A stretch of 64,000 nt of DNA from Pectobacterium polaris (lineage in GTDB: Bacteria; Pseudomonadota; Gammaproteobacteria; Enterobacterales; Enterobacteriaceae), in contig NZ_CP017481.1 of NCBI RefSeq assembly GCF_002307355.1, positions 3,658,001 through 3,722,000 of the forward strand. Reading direction: 5' to 3'. The translations under genes were made by a program, and so were the position numbers. Positions 50,785 to 58,957 of the stretch are shown piece by piece (position 1 is the stretch's first letter; the number at the start of each line of letters is the position of its first letter). Below the pieces are notes generated by a model, which saw only the letters and a program-made list of their open reading frames with translations, had not been told where the DNA came from and did no database searches.

Positions 50785-51548
50785 GGTGACGACGATGCCC
50801 CCGCTTTTTTCTGCTGCCATTGCCGCAGGTAAGGCATGCCAACGCGCCAGCCTAATAGCCCGGCCAGTAGCAGACCGAACAGCCCCGCGCTCCACTGCCA
50901 GCGTCGCATTTCATCCGGCGTGAGCGTGAACGGCCCCAGCGTAACTACGGGGATCGTGTCCTGATACGGTTCCGCCGGAACAAAGACAATTGCCAGTTCT
51001 TTATCATCTTTGCCAGACAGGCCGGGAATGCTGCTGGCGACCATACGGCGGATGCGTTGCTCCATCCCATCGGGCTCCAGTTCGGCACGGTATTTGATAA
51101 ACACCGCCGCCGAGGCGGGCTGAACCGGCTCGCCAGGGGCAATACGCTCGGGCAGCACCACATGCACCCGCGCCACCAGCACACCGTCGATCTGCGCCAG
51201 CGTCGCCTCCACTTCCTGCGATAAGGCATAGATATAGCGGGCGCGCTCTTCCAGCGGCGTCGAGATCACACCGCTTTTCTGAAAGACCTCGCCCAGATTG
51301 GTACGCGATTGCTTCGGTAAACCCGCCGCATTAAGAATATTGACGGCACGTTCCATGTTTTTTGCATCGATCACCAGCGTGACGCCGGTTTTGTCCACCC
51401 GTTTCTCCGCGCCGATCTGATAGCGGCCGAGCATCGAAATCGCTTCGTTGGCATCGTTCTCCGACAGCCCGCGATTCAGCTCAATCGGCTCGCCGCAGCC
51501 GGTCAATAGCCCGATCAGCAGAAGAAACACTCGCTTATCGATTTTCAT
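50781..51548 (-). CDS. hrcJ: HrcJ, inner-membrane ring lipoprotein (SctJ)
   Basis: A 255-residue lipoprotein of the YscJ/FliF family. Signal MKIDKRVFLLLIGLLTGCGE with lipobox LTGC (Cys18). Two conserved domains carry LNRGLSENDANEAISMLGRY, FQKSGVISTPLEERARYIYA, ARVHVVLPER and ASVFIKYR-type strands. A C-terminal membrane helix (WSAGLFGLLLAGLLGWRVGM) is followed by a basic tail. HrcJ forms the periplasmic inner ring of the secretion basal body. It overlaps hrpD by four bases. Confidence 0.96.
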   Translation of the reverse strand: MKIDKRVFLLLIGLLTGCGEPIELNRGLSENDANEAISMLGRYQIGAEKRVDKTGVTLVIDAKNMERAVNILNAAGLPKQSRTNLGEVFQKSGVISTPLEERARYIYALSQEVEATLAQIDGVLVARVHVVLPERIAPGEPVQPASAAVFIKYRAELEPDGMEQRIRRMVASSIPGLSGKDDKELAIVFVPAEPYQDTIPVVTLGPFTLTPDEMRRWQWSAGLFGLLLAGLLGWRVGMPYLRQWQQKKAGASSSP

Positions 51549-51554
51549 AGGTCG

Positions 51555-51926
51555 CTACTGTAAGTTGGTGAGTTTTTCCAGACTTTGCACACTTTTCGCC
51601 ACCAGTTTGGCGCTCAGCAGACTTTCCAGATAGAACGACGACAGCGTTCGGGTCGCATCCAGCACATCTTTTGGATTATTGGAGCGCATCGACTGGCTCA
51701 CATCGCGTTCGGCGGATTTAAAGACGCCGTTCAGTCCCTGAGATTTTTCCGCCAGCGCGCCCAGCCACTGACTGTTGCCACTTTCTGCCGTCATCGGTGC
51801 CGACGACAGCGCTGCGCTAAACCAGGACACATCCTGATTAGTGGCAGAAGAGGAAAAAGACGTGCCGTTGTCCGCCAGCGGAGCATCCCCCGGCTGGGGC
51901 AGCGTAGTAGCGTGGTTGATTTTCAT
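51555..51926 (-). CDS. hrpB: HrpB, type III inner-rod protein
   Basis: About 123 residues. The frame extends to 51971 through the hrpA 3' hairpin, so ATG 51926 (MKINHATTLPQPGDAPLADN) is preferred. The C-terminal helix region (RTLSSFYLESLLSAKLVAKS, VQSLEKLTNLQ) resembles inner-rod proteins (SctI), which polymerise under the pilus. It lies between hrpA and hrcJ, 6 bases from the latter. Confidence 0.9.
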   Translation of the reverse strand: MKINHATTLPQPGDAPLADNGTSFSSSATNQDVSWFSAALSSAPMTAESGNSQWLGALAEKSQGLNGVFKSAERDVSQSMRSNNPKDVLDATRTLSSFYLESLLSAKLVAKSVQSLEKLTNLQ

Positions 51927-51950
51927 GGTGTGGATTCCATCGCGGACGGG

Positions 51951-51981
51951 ATAAAAATAAAGCCGGAGCAAGGCTCCGGCT
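51951..51981 (-). terminator. Attenuating terminator between hrpA and hrpB
   Basis: On the minus strand AGCCGGAGC, loop CTT, GCTCCGGCT, then TTATTTTTAT: a GC-rich 9-bp stem with a U-rich tail. It lies 13 bases after the hrpA stop. It probably lets most transcripts stop after the pilin gene, giving high pilin output with low readthrough into the apparatus genes. Confidence 0.85.
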
Positions 51982-51994
51982 CGTTACATCACGA

Positions 51995-52201
51995 TCAGAA
52001 CTGGATGGCTTTCGCCGCTTTCTGCCCGGAGTTCAGTGATTTGGACGCGGAATCCATCTGACCATCCAGAATGGAGTTTTCCGTATCCAGCGCAATTTTC
52101 TGTGCCTGAGCGCCCGCAGCACGAGTCAGAGAACCGGCCATCGCGGTATCCAGAGTCTGAGAAGCCGCCTGAGATGCAACCTGAGAAAGTCCTAAAGCCA
52201 T
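51995..52201 (-). CDS. hrpA: HrpA, Hrp pilin
   Basis: A 68-residue, Ala/Ser/Gln-rich, Cys-free protein, the major subunit of the Hrp pilus through which effectors pass. Sequence MALGLSQVASQAASQTLDTA, MAGSLTRAAGAQAQKIALDT and a C-terminal helix ending AKAIQF follow the pattern of enterobacterial Hrp pilins: variable N-terminus and amphipathic C-terminal helix. GGAGATAT precedes the ATG. It is the first gene of the operon behind an exact hrp box, with a strong hairpin directly after it. Confidence 0.94.
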   Translation of the reverse strand: MALGLSQVASQAASQTLDTAMAGSLTRAAGAQAQKIALDTENSILDGQMDSASKSLNSGQKAAKAIQF

Positions 52202-52538
52202 GATATATCTCCAAATATGATGAATGTTTACGGTAGTGAACTGTCATGCTGTACATACAGTCATCTTGTTCATTCATTAAGTGGGAGAGCGGGTCAGTGA
52301 GTTCCAACGGAAAGGAAATTCTTTCGACAATAACGATGTGAGGGGAAGAACTAGCCTAGTTTTCTCTGTGTTTCCGACCGTTAGGCATCATAGATTTTCT
52401 TTTAGAATAATAGAAAACGTTATTACCTTACCGAAAGGCCGTATGTTGTTTCTGATTTGCAGGAACGTTTTTATGCTGTGCAACTGGCAAGGATGCGATA
52501 TTTGAACCCATGCCGTACTATTCCCGTCACGCTGCCAA
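52202..52538. other. Divergent intergenic region hrpA / EAL gene
   Basis: 337 bases. It contains the hrpA leader and hrp box on the minus strand. The plus-strand side (52310-52538) is AT-rich and presumably holds the promoter of the EAL gene; no hrp box was found in that direction. Confidence 0.6.
52278..52305 (-). promoter_or_regulatory. hrp box (HrpL promoter) of the hrpA operon
   Basis: On the minus strand: GGAACT, 15 bases, CCACTTA; a single deviation (T for the last C of GGAACC). It lies 76 bases before the hrpA ATG. Confidence 0.9.
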
Positions 52539-54143
52539 ATGGTCGCTATGCTCACCTTAACTACCAATACCGGATTGTGGTTCAGACTTATTTTGATTTC
52601 ATTTGCCAGCGCATTGCTGGCGCTATTAATTGGTCAGGGAATTTTAGCCAGGCTGGAACAAGCGCAACTACAGCACTATAGCCAGGATGTGCTCGAACAA
52701 GGCACCGCCGTCGCCCGTGAAAGCCGGGAAACCATTGACCGCGTGCTGACGCTAAATAACACGCCTTGCTCCAGCGCCGATCTGAAAGAATTACGCCTGC
52801 TCTCCTTTTACTCCGTCTATCTGCGTGATATTGGGCGAATCAAGAACAACTATCTCATCTGTTCCGCGGGCTGGGGCATCCTCAACCCACCGATTTATCT
52901 GCTGCCGCCGAACCTGACGACCGATGAGGGCGTGCAGTTGTGGACCGCGATGAAAGATGTGGTGGATCCGCGTATTACCGCAGATATGGCGAGCCTCAAC
53001 GGTGTCGTCACTGTCACCGCAGCCGCCGCATTTCGTCATTTCACTCAACCACCCGCCGAATACAGCGCGATGCTGCTCACGCGTAACCTAGGGCATATCT
53101 ATCAGACCTTTGGCAACATCGACCTCTCAATGTTCAAAGAGACTCGGCATGAGAGTAACGGGTGGCTGACCATGGGAAAACGCCAGACGTTTTTCTGTGC
53201 AGCTACCCTGAATGTCTGCGTGCTGGCTCAGTTGGATTCTGCCGGCATCCTGTATCGCCCGTGGTATATCATCGCTGCGCTATTTTTTGTTGGGGCGCTC
53301 CTCGGGAGCAGTTTTGCCCTGTCCTACCAGCTCTATGACGATCGGCACCATACTTTACCCTCACAGCTAAAACGCGCGATCAAACACCAGCGGTTTCAGG
53401 TACATTACCAGCCGCTGATTAGCCTGCCGCAGCGCACCATTATTGGTGTAGAGGCGCTGGCGCGTTGGAAAAACGAGCGTGGCGACAACGTTTCGCCAGA
53501 GTTTTTCATCAGCGCGGCTGAAAAAATGGGCTACTCAGATGAGCTAACCCGCATCATTACGCGTCAGGCGCTGCGTGACATGCAGCCGTACCTCACGCAG
53601 GACACGCCCTTCCTTCTGAGTATTAATCTGTCCGTCTCCGACATTATTTCGCCGGATTATCATCACTTCCTACAGCAAATGTGTGATGAATTGGCGATCG
53701 ATAAAACCCGCGTCATGTTGGAACTCACCGAGCGGTCGAGTACGTCCCACAAGACGCTGGCTGATGGCCTTGAGGCGCTACGGCGCTCAGGCTATAAGAT
53801 CGCGCTTGATGATTTCGGCACGGGCTATTCCAACCTCGATTATCTGAGCCATTTACCGTTCGATATGATCAAGATCGACAAGATTTTTGTCGACGCCATC
53901 GGCACGGACACGGTTAATGCCGCCATGGCCGATCTGTTATTTACTCTTATCAAAAAACTCGACGTCCCGGTGATCATCGAAGGGGTGGAAACACGCGAGC
54001 AAGCCGCCTACATCCTGCAACAGTGCCCGTCGGCGATTATGCAAGGATGGTATTTCAGTAAGGCCGTGGCATTGCACGATCTACCGGATATCCATCACTA
54101 TCCGTGCCCGCCGATAGAAAAAATGCCGACAGAAACGATGTAA
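52539..54143 (+). CDS. CSS-EAL cyclic-di-GMP phosphodiesterase
   Basis: A 534-residue membrane protein. TM helix 1 (LILISFASALLALLIGQGIL, residues about 15-35), a periplasmic loop with the CSS motif (NTPCSSADLKELR) and partner Cys (YLICSAGWGI), TM2 (WYIIAALFFVGALLGSSFAL), then a cytoplasmic EAL domain. The catalytic set is intact: EAL in GVEALARWK, Asn in SINLSVSDI, Glu in LELTERS, DDFGTGYSNLDYL, Lys in MIKIDKIFVD and Glu in IIEGVETREQA. CSS-EAL enzymes sense periplasmic redox state and hydrolyse c-di-GMP. It lies divergent to hrpA and convergent to hrpS inside the T3SS island, so it may link c-di-GMP to secretion. A comparable gene (ecpC) affects the T3SS in Dickeya, from memory. The ribosome site is weak. 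Confidence 0.93.
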   Translation: MVAMLTLTTNTGLWFRLILISFASALLALLIGQGILARLEQAQLQHYSQDVLEQGTAVARESRETIDRVLTLNNTPCSSADLKELRLLSFYSVYLRDIGRIKNNYLICSAGWGILNPPIYLLPPNLTTDEGVQLWTAMKDVVDPRITADMASLNGVVTVTAAAAFRHFTQPPAEYSAMLLTRNLGHIYQTFGNIDLSMFKETRHESNGWLTMGKRQTFFCAATLNVCVLAQLDSAGILYRPWYIIAALFFVGALLGSSFALSYQLYDDRHHTLPSQLKRAIKHQRFQVHYQPLISLPQRTIIGVEALARWKNERGDNVSPEFFISAAEKMGYSDELTRIITRQALRDMQPYLTQDTPFLLSINLSVSDIISPDYHHFLQQMCDELAIDKTRVMLELTERSSTSHKTLADGLEALRRSGYKIALDDFGTGYSNLDYLSHLPFDMIKIDKIFVDAIGTDTVNAAMADLLFTLIKKLDVPVIIEGVETREQAAYILQQCPSAIMQGWYFSKAVALHDLPDIHHYPCPPIEKMPTETM

Positions 54144-54165
54144 ATAGAAACGGTGTAACCTGAAA

Positions 54166-54193
54166 GCAGGCCGACTGGCAAAAGTCGGCCTGC
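54166..54193. terminator. Shared hairpin between convergent EAL gene and hrpS
   Basis: GCAGGCCGACT and AGTCGGCCTGC form a perfect 11-bp stem with a 6-base loop in the 98-base gap between the two convergent genes. T tracts are lacking, but its strength and position suit a two-way transcription barrier. Confidence 0.7.
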
Positions 54194-54241
54194 CGTCATT
54201 GGCTACCGTACCCTGATCGGTAAACGGCGGATAATCTGCCC

Positions 54242-55327
54242 TCATGCCTGACAGGCTTCCCCACCCCCTGCGCACATCTCTCGCGCCGTCACGTTCAGCA
54301 CTTTCAGGCGGTGATAAAGCGTCCGCTTGGGGATCCCAAGCTCCACAATAACATCGTCAATGCAGTGGTCGTGGCGGCGCAGCGCATCCTGAATCAGAAA
54401 TTTTTCAATCCGCTTTAAGCGATCTTTCAACTGCAAAGGACGCGGGTGCAGCAGCGGCTGGATTTTGGCTAAAGGCGACAGCCCCAGCGCCCAGCGATCC
54501 GCCGCCGCTTTCAGTTCACGGATATTGCCCGGCCAGCTGTGGGTCAGCAGCTGTTCGTCAATGTCCGCCGTCATTGGTGGCAGTGCCATTTTCAGGCGTA
54601 CCGCGGCTTCCTGACTAAAGCGCTGAAACAGCGGCAGAATGAGATCGCTGCGGGAACGCAACGTTGGCAGTTGAATCTTTACCGTATCCAGACGGAAATA
54701 GAGATCGCGCCGAAACAGCCCTTTTTCCACCAGTTGCAGCAGCGGCGTTTGCGTCGCCACAATCACGCGCATATCCACGGGCGTGAACTGGGTGCTTCCC
54801 AGCCGCTTTACGCCACGACTTTCCAGCACGCGCAGCATCTTGGCTTGTAGCGTCATGGGCATACTGTCGATCTCATCCAGAAACAGAATTCCCTTATCTG
54901 CACTTTCCAGATAGCCGGCGCGGGAGCGATTAGCTCCGGTATAAGCCCCGGAAACCACGCCAAACAGCTCACTTTCGGCCAGATTTTCCGGCACGGCGGC
55001 GCAGTTCACCGCCACCAGCGGACCACTGCATCGAGAAAGTTGATGAATGCGGTTCGCCAGCGTGTCTTTGCCCGTACCAGTTTCACCTTCCAGCACGATG
55101 TCGACATTGAGAGGCGCAATAACATTGATGATGGGTGAGAGCGATGAATGAATATCATCGGCTGTGTGTGTGGAATGTCCCGACGATGGCGGGAAATAGT
55201 CTGCTGATGATCGCGCTTTTTCTAATACGGGCTTTTCTAATGATGAAGGCGCTAATGACGAATGCTCTGAGAACGAATTTTCTAATAAAGAAGCGTGCTG
55301 TCTATCCTGACGGTAATGATTATTCAT
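54242..55327 (-). CDS. hrpS: HrpS, sigma-54 enhancer-binding activator of hrpL
   Basis: A 361-residue AAA+ activator without a receiver domain, as usual for HrpS. Walker A GETGTGKD at 81-88; sigma-54 contact loop GAYTGA at 127-132 (a natural variant of GAFTGA); Walker B GILFLDEIDS; a late SWPGNIRELKAAADRWALGL; and a Fis-type helix-turn-helix at the end (DDVIVELGIPKRTLYHRLKV). HrpS uses ATP hydrolysis to open the sigma-54 promoter of hrpL, found at 58674-58689. AGGAG precedes ATG 55327. It is transcribed separately from hrpXY, across a terminator. Confidence 0.96.
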   Translation of the reverse strand: MNNHYRQDRQHASLLENSFSEHSSLAPSSLEKPVLEKARSSADYFPPSSGHSTHTADDIHSSLSPIINVIAPLNVDIVLEGETGTGKDTLANRIHQLSRCSGPLVAVNCAAVPENLAESELFGVVSGAYTGANRSRAGYLESADKGILFLDEIDSMPMTLQAKMLRVLESRGVKRLGSTQFTPVDMRVIVATQTPLLQLVEKGLFRRDLYFRLDTVKIQLPTLRSRSDLILPLFQRFSQEAAVRLKMALPPMTADIDEQLLTHSWPGNIRELKAAADRWALGLSPLAKIQPLLHPRPLQLKDRLKRIEKFLIQDALRRHDHCIDDVIVELGIPKRTLYHRLKVLNVTAREMCAGGGEACQA

Positions 55328-55695
55328 TAACTACTCCTGAAGCCCAAGCGGGCTAACTGACTGCCTTCCATAACGTGGTGCCCCACCGTCTATCTGTGAC
55401 GTTTCTCCGCATAACGCACACCGATTCATCGCTGGTGGAACGATGACAAGCATTACCGTCATTGAATAATGAAACCATCAGGCATCGCTGAACATCAGGT
55501 AGGAATTCCAGAGGAATTTGTAGGGAAATGCCTACAAAAAACGGCCAACATAAGCAAAAACAGTCTGTTACTTTCCTGAACAATTAGCAGGAAAACGAAA
55601 AGATACCGTCAGGAAAATGTAAGCTTCAGCAAAAGGGATTCACCGACTGTTGAATCCCTTTTATCTGTTATTTTTCGCACAGCGCATTCCCACCG
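55328..55695. other. Intergenic region hrpS / hrpY
   Basis: 368 bases. It contains the hrpS promoter, reported in related bacteria to be activated by HrpY, and the terminator of hrpXY. A 76-codon minus-strand frame (55353-55583) has no recognisable features and no ribosome site and is not called. Confidence 0.55.
55631..55662. terminator. Bidirectional terminator after hrpY
   Basis: AAAAGGGATTCA, 8-base loop, TGAATCCCTTTT: a perfect 12-bp stem with A and T tracts built in. It ends the hrpX-hrpY transcript on the minus strand. Confidence 0.88.
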
Positions 55696-56337
55696 CTAAG
55701 GAATGAGCTTCTTACTCACGACATACTTCACAATTTCCACATTGGTGCTGAACTGCATTTTCTCCATCAGGCGCGCTTTGTGGGTGCTGACCGTTTTGTT
55801 GCTGATGGCCAGCTCATTGGCGATGGCGTTGATACCCATCCCCTGCGCAAACATAATCATGATTTGGTGCTCTCTGGCCGTCAGCACATCGTGCGCGGCT
55901 CGGTCACCCTCCGTATAATTGGAAAACACCAGCTGCTCGGCAATCGTATGGTCGATATAGCGAGCACCCTGCGCCACGCGTCGGATCGCCGACAGCAGCG
56001 CTTCCGGATCTTTATCTTTGGTGATGTAACCTCTGGCGCCACTCTTCAGCGCATGCTGCGCAATTTGCGCTTCGCTGTACATGCTGAGCACCAGAATCGG
56101 CAGACGCGGATATTGCGCTACCACGCGCGAAATCAGCGCTTCACCGCTGATGCCCGGCATCGACATATCCAGCAGCAGCAAGTCGGGGGTCACGCTGCGC
56201 AGTTGCGCCAGCACCTGTGCACCATTTCCCGCTTCGGCGACGACGCTCAGCGAGTCATCCAGCGCAAAGATCTGCTTGAGACCTTCACGCATGATGACGT
56301 GATCGTCGGCGATCATTAAACGTATTGGTTTGCCCAT
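55696..56337 (-). CDS. hrpY: HrpY, response regulator (NarL/FixJ family)
   Basis: A 213-residue response regulator. Receiver domain with acidic pair DD at 11-12, phosphoacceptor Asp57 in LLLLDMSMPG and conserved Lys in YITKDKDPEAL. C-terminal LuxR-type helix-turn-helix with LTAREHQIMIMFAQGMGINA and NELAISNKTVSTHKARLMEK. HrpY is phosphorylated by HrpX and activates hrpS. ATG 56337 follows hrpX by 36 bases. Confidence 0.96.
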   Translation of the reverse strand: MGKPIRLMIADDHVIMREGLKQIFALDDSLSVVAEAGNGAQVLAQLRSVTPDLLLLDMSMPGISGEALISRVVAQYPRLPILVLSMYSEAQIAQHALKSGARGYITKDKDPEALLSAIRRVAQGARYIDHTIAEQLVFSNYTEGDRAAHDVLTAREHQIMIMFAQGMGINAIANELAISNKTVSTHKARLMEKMQFSTNVEIVKYVVSKKLIP

Positions 56338-56373
56338 CGCTCATTTCTTCCTTTTGTTATTCTTATCCCGCGG

Positions 56374-57843
56374 TTAGCGGGTATAGCCATTTTTAGGAAA
56401 CGTTAGCTGCACCAACGTGCCTTTGCCGGGCGCGCTGTCTATAACAACTTCGCCTCCCAGCATCCGTCCGCGTTCTTTCATGCTCATGAGTCCGAAAGCG
56501 TTTTTATTTTTAGCGCGGGAATCAAAACCTTTACCGTTGTCCTTGGTGCACAGCACCACGCAGTCCTGCTGGTTATCCAGCGTAATGATTACCTGCGTGG
56601 CGGCGGCGTAGCGCGCCACGTTAGTCAACGATTCCTGCACGACGCGGAAGGCCGCCGTGGTGCTCTCGTCATTGAGCACCAGCGGTTCTCCCGACGTTCG
56701 CAGCAGACAGGTTGCGCTATAGTGCCGGTTAAATTCGTCGCACAGCCATTCCAGCGCGGGCGTCAGCCCCATATTCAGTACATTCGGCCTGAGCCGGGTC
56801 GAAACGTTACGCACCACCTGGATCGTTTGGTCAGTCAGTTGCATCAGCTTTTGCAAATGCGTCTGCATGTCTGGGTTTTCCTTGGCAAAACACATGCGCA
56901 TGAGCGACAGACTCATGCGGATCGTGGTCAGGTGTTGCCCCAGCTCATCGTGAATTTCCTGAGCGATATGCTTACGCTCTTCTTCGCGTGAAATCTCACG
57001 CTGACGCGCCAATAAACGCAGTTGCATGTGCGAATCGGCCAATTTCTTCTCTGCATAGCGAATCGCCGTAATGTCCCGTCCGACGGTCAGAATGGACACC
57101 AGCGCGCCGTGCTGATCGAACTCAGGCACACAGCGAATATGGTGAATATGATGATGACGCTGCTCACCTCTCCCCAGCTCTTCCATGACTTCACCTTCCG
57201 CACTGCTGCGGGTATCGACAACCAGCCGCACCAGCTGTTCTATGCGGATCGCACAGCCCACGCCGGGCATCAGTTCCGTAATCATACGGCCCTGAAGTTG
57301 CTCTACGGTGAAATCCAGATGTTTCAGACTGGCGGGGTTGGCGTACAGGCAGTTCAGGTTGGCATCAAAGCGGATAATCAAATCCGGCGTGTTCTCCACC
57401 AGCGCGCGAAATTCCTGTTCTCGCGCGTAAGCCAACTGCTCGATATGTTTACGTTCCCTGATATCTCTGACTACACACATGTTGTAGCTACGTCCTCTGT
57501 GTTGGAAATGCGTGAGATTGACCTCGACCGGAATCGTCATGCCATTGCGGGTGAGGTGCTTGGTTTCAAACGTGGTGCCGACGCCCAATGCGTATTCATG
57601 AAACCAATCGGGCGAGCTATGCTCAGCGACCCAGTCGGGATCGATATCGGCAACGCTCAAATGCATGAATTCCGTAATGCTGTAGCCCAGTGTCTGGCTG
57701 GCGGCTTCATTGACGTAACAAAAACGCTGATCTTCGTTGACGATATAAATCGCATCCTTGATGCGGCCAAATGCAAAATCCACCAGTTCAAGCTCGGGGG
57801 CTTTGGTTTTCTCATCGGAACGAAAAGGTTGGGTGAACATCAT
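56374..57843 (-). CDS. hrpX: HrpX, PAS-domain sensor histidine kinase
   Basis: About 489 residues. The frame extends to 57903, but AAGGAG sits six bases before the ATG at 57843 (MFTQPFRSDEKT preceded by Met), which is preferred. There are no transmembrane helices, so it is a cytoplasmic sensor. Two PAS domains are visible (FGRIKDAIYIVNEDQRFCYV; ENTPDLIIRFDANLNCLYAN) with a PAC motif (CVVRDIRERKHIEQL). A NarL-type kinase core follows, with phospho-His in ERKHIAQEIHDELGQHLTTI, and an ATPase domain with DNGKGFD and FGLMSMKERGRMLGGEV. It pairs with HrpY; the signal is unknown. Confidence 0.95.
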   Translation of the reverse strand: MMFTQPFRSDEKTKAPELELVDFAFGRIKDAIYIVNEDQRFCYVNEAASQTLGYSITEFMHLSVADIDPDWVAEHSSPDWFHEYALGVGTTFETKHLTRNGMTIPVEVNLTHFQHRGRSYNMCVVRDIRERKHIEQLAYAREQEFRALVENTPDLIIRFDANLNCLYANPASLKHLDFTVEQLQGRMITELMPGVGCAIRIEQLVRLVVDTRSSAEGEVMEELGRGEQRHHHIHHIRCVPEFDQHGALVSILTVGRDITAIRYAEKKLADSHMQLRLLARQREISREEERKHIAQEIHDELGQHLTTIRMSLSLMRMCFAKENPDMQTHLQKLMQLTDQTIQVVRNVSTRLRPNVLNMGLTPALEWLCDEFNRHYSATCLLRTSGEPLVLNDESTTAAFRVVQESLTNVARYAAATQVIITLDNQQDCVVLCTKDNGKGFDSRAKNKNAFGLMSMKERGRMLGGEVVIDSAPGKGTLVQLTFPKNGYTR

Positions 57844-58084
57844 TGCCATCTCCTTATTTGAATTAAGACTGTTGTGCAGCCACCCGCCGTGCAGGTAGCG
57901 CAATACGGCGTCTCAACATTCCAGAAGATGGACAGGGAACCCTGCAACGGCATCAATGCGACCTGATATCACGGCGTGCGACCACGAACTGAACGGCAAC
58001 CGCCATAGTGAAATAAAGCGGTTACCAACTCAGTCAGTGAAAAACGGCGGGTGCAGGCGCGTCCTTTCGTCCCGTGAAATGCCG

Positions 58085-58630
58085 TCAGGATTCAACGGCC
58101 TGACGGATCACCCCTCGGGCACGAGACAGCCGCGACCGCACCGTACCGATCGGGATCTCCAACTGCAACGCGAGATCCTGATAGCTGGCATCGGTATCCA
58201 GCAATTGCATCAGCATCTGACGGGTATCTTCAGGCAGTGAGACGATGGCATCCATCGCGCGTTTCAAGGACCGCTGACTTTCGGTGATAGCGCCGGGATC
58301 GAGATCTATCGCGATATGTTCCAGCATCTCATCGCCCATTTCCTGAGCGCGCTGGCGTGCCTGCTTGAAATAATTGCGAACCAGGTTGAGGGCAATACCG
58401 AATACCCACGTCTCCGGCCGCGATGCTCCCGCAAATTTATCCTGATGTTTGAGCACTTCCAGATAGGTCATTTGCTGTAAATCCTCCACGTCGTCATGGT
58501 TGCTGACGCGCTTGCGGATAAAGTTATGCAATTTCTTTCCGTGTTGACGAAACACCTGTTCCCAATCGACAGATAACGCTGGGTAAAGCGAAGGGGTCTG
58601 TTCGATGTGTTTCAGGGTAGACATTTCCAT
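58085..58630 (-). CDS. hrpL: HrpL, ECF sigma factor of the Hrp regulon
   Basis: A 181-residue ECF sigma factor. Region 2 includes HNFIRKRVSNHDDVEDLQQM, TYLEVLKHQDKFAGASRPET and WVFGIALNLVRNYFKQARQR. Region 4 has LPEDTRQMLMQLLDTDASYQ and the recognition helix PIGTVRSRLSRARGVIRQAV. HrpL directs RNA polymerase to hrp boxes, five of which occur in this window. The start may be ATG 58630 or 58624 (MSTLKHIEQT). It is preceded by a consensus sigma-54 promoter, not by an hrp box. Confidence 0.96.
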   Translation of the reverse strand: MEMSTLKHIEQTPSLYPALSVDWEQVFRQHGKKLHNFIRKRVSNHDDVEDLQQMTYLEVLKHQDKFAGASRPETWVFGIALNLVRNYFKQARQRAQEMGDEMLEHIAIDLDPGAITESQRSLKRAMDAIVSLPEDTRQMLMQLLDTDASYQDLALQLEIPIGTVRSRLSRARGVIRQAVES

Positions 58631-58673
58631 TGGCTGACTCTCCGTTGTTGTGCCTCATTGGCAAAAACGGAAG

Positions 58674-58689
58674 AGCAAGCCTTGTGCCA
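58674..58689 (-). promoter_or_regulatory. Sigma-54 promoter of hrpL
   Basis: On the minus strand TGGCAC-AAGGC-TTGCT, an exact match to the -24/-12 consensus TGGCAC-N5-TTGCW. It lies 44 bases upstream of the hrpL ATG and is the expected target of HrpS. Confidence 0.95.
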
Positions 58690-58957
58690 GCCCGAAAAAA
58701 TTTTTATCACACTGATTTTTAATCAGTTATTTTTCACTTTGCTTTTTATCACGCCACTTATTGCCAACGCCAGCGGCGTGAAATTGCAAGTTATTGCAAT
58801 CAGTAGAACGGCATTTAATCCAATCCGCCATCAAATTCGGCCTGCTCCGATGACTTCACATCGGGGAACCCATTCTTTTCTGCGTCCACACAGCAATACA
58901 TTCATACCGCTGCACGTTCGCACCACGACACGTAGCCGATTTATTCAGGATGACATC
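58690..58957. other. Divergent region hrpL / hrpJ
   Basis: Upstream of the sigma-54 promoter and before the hrpJ start. It should carry the HrpS enhancer site for hrpL on one side and the HrpL-dependent hrpJ promoter on the other. An open plus-strand extension upstream of the hrpJ ATG (back to 58607) runs through these signals and is not coding. Confidence 0.6.
58865..58892 (+). promoter_or_regulatory. hrp box (HrpL promoter) of the hrpJ operon
   Basis: GGAACC, 15 bases, CCACACA: exact match to GGAACC-N15/16-CCACNNA. It lies 65 bases upstream of the hrpJ ATG at 58958. Confidence 0.95.

Noticed and set aside
51984..52307. 107-codon frame overlapping hrpA
   Set aside because: It runs across the hrpA promoter and coding sequence in another frame. 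HrpA is the supported gene, with hrp box and ribosome site.
55353..55583. 76-codon minus-strand frame upstream of hrpS
   Set aside because: It lies in the hrpS promoter region, has no ribosome site and no similarity to known Hrp proteins.
58607..58957. N-terminal extension of hrpJ to 58607
   Set aside because: The extension passes through the sigma-54 promoter of hrpL and the hrp box of hrpJ. The start at 58958 is downstream of the promoter and gives the expected protein length.
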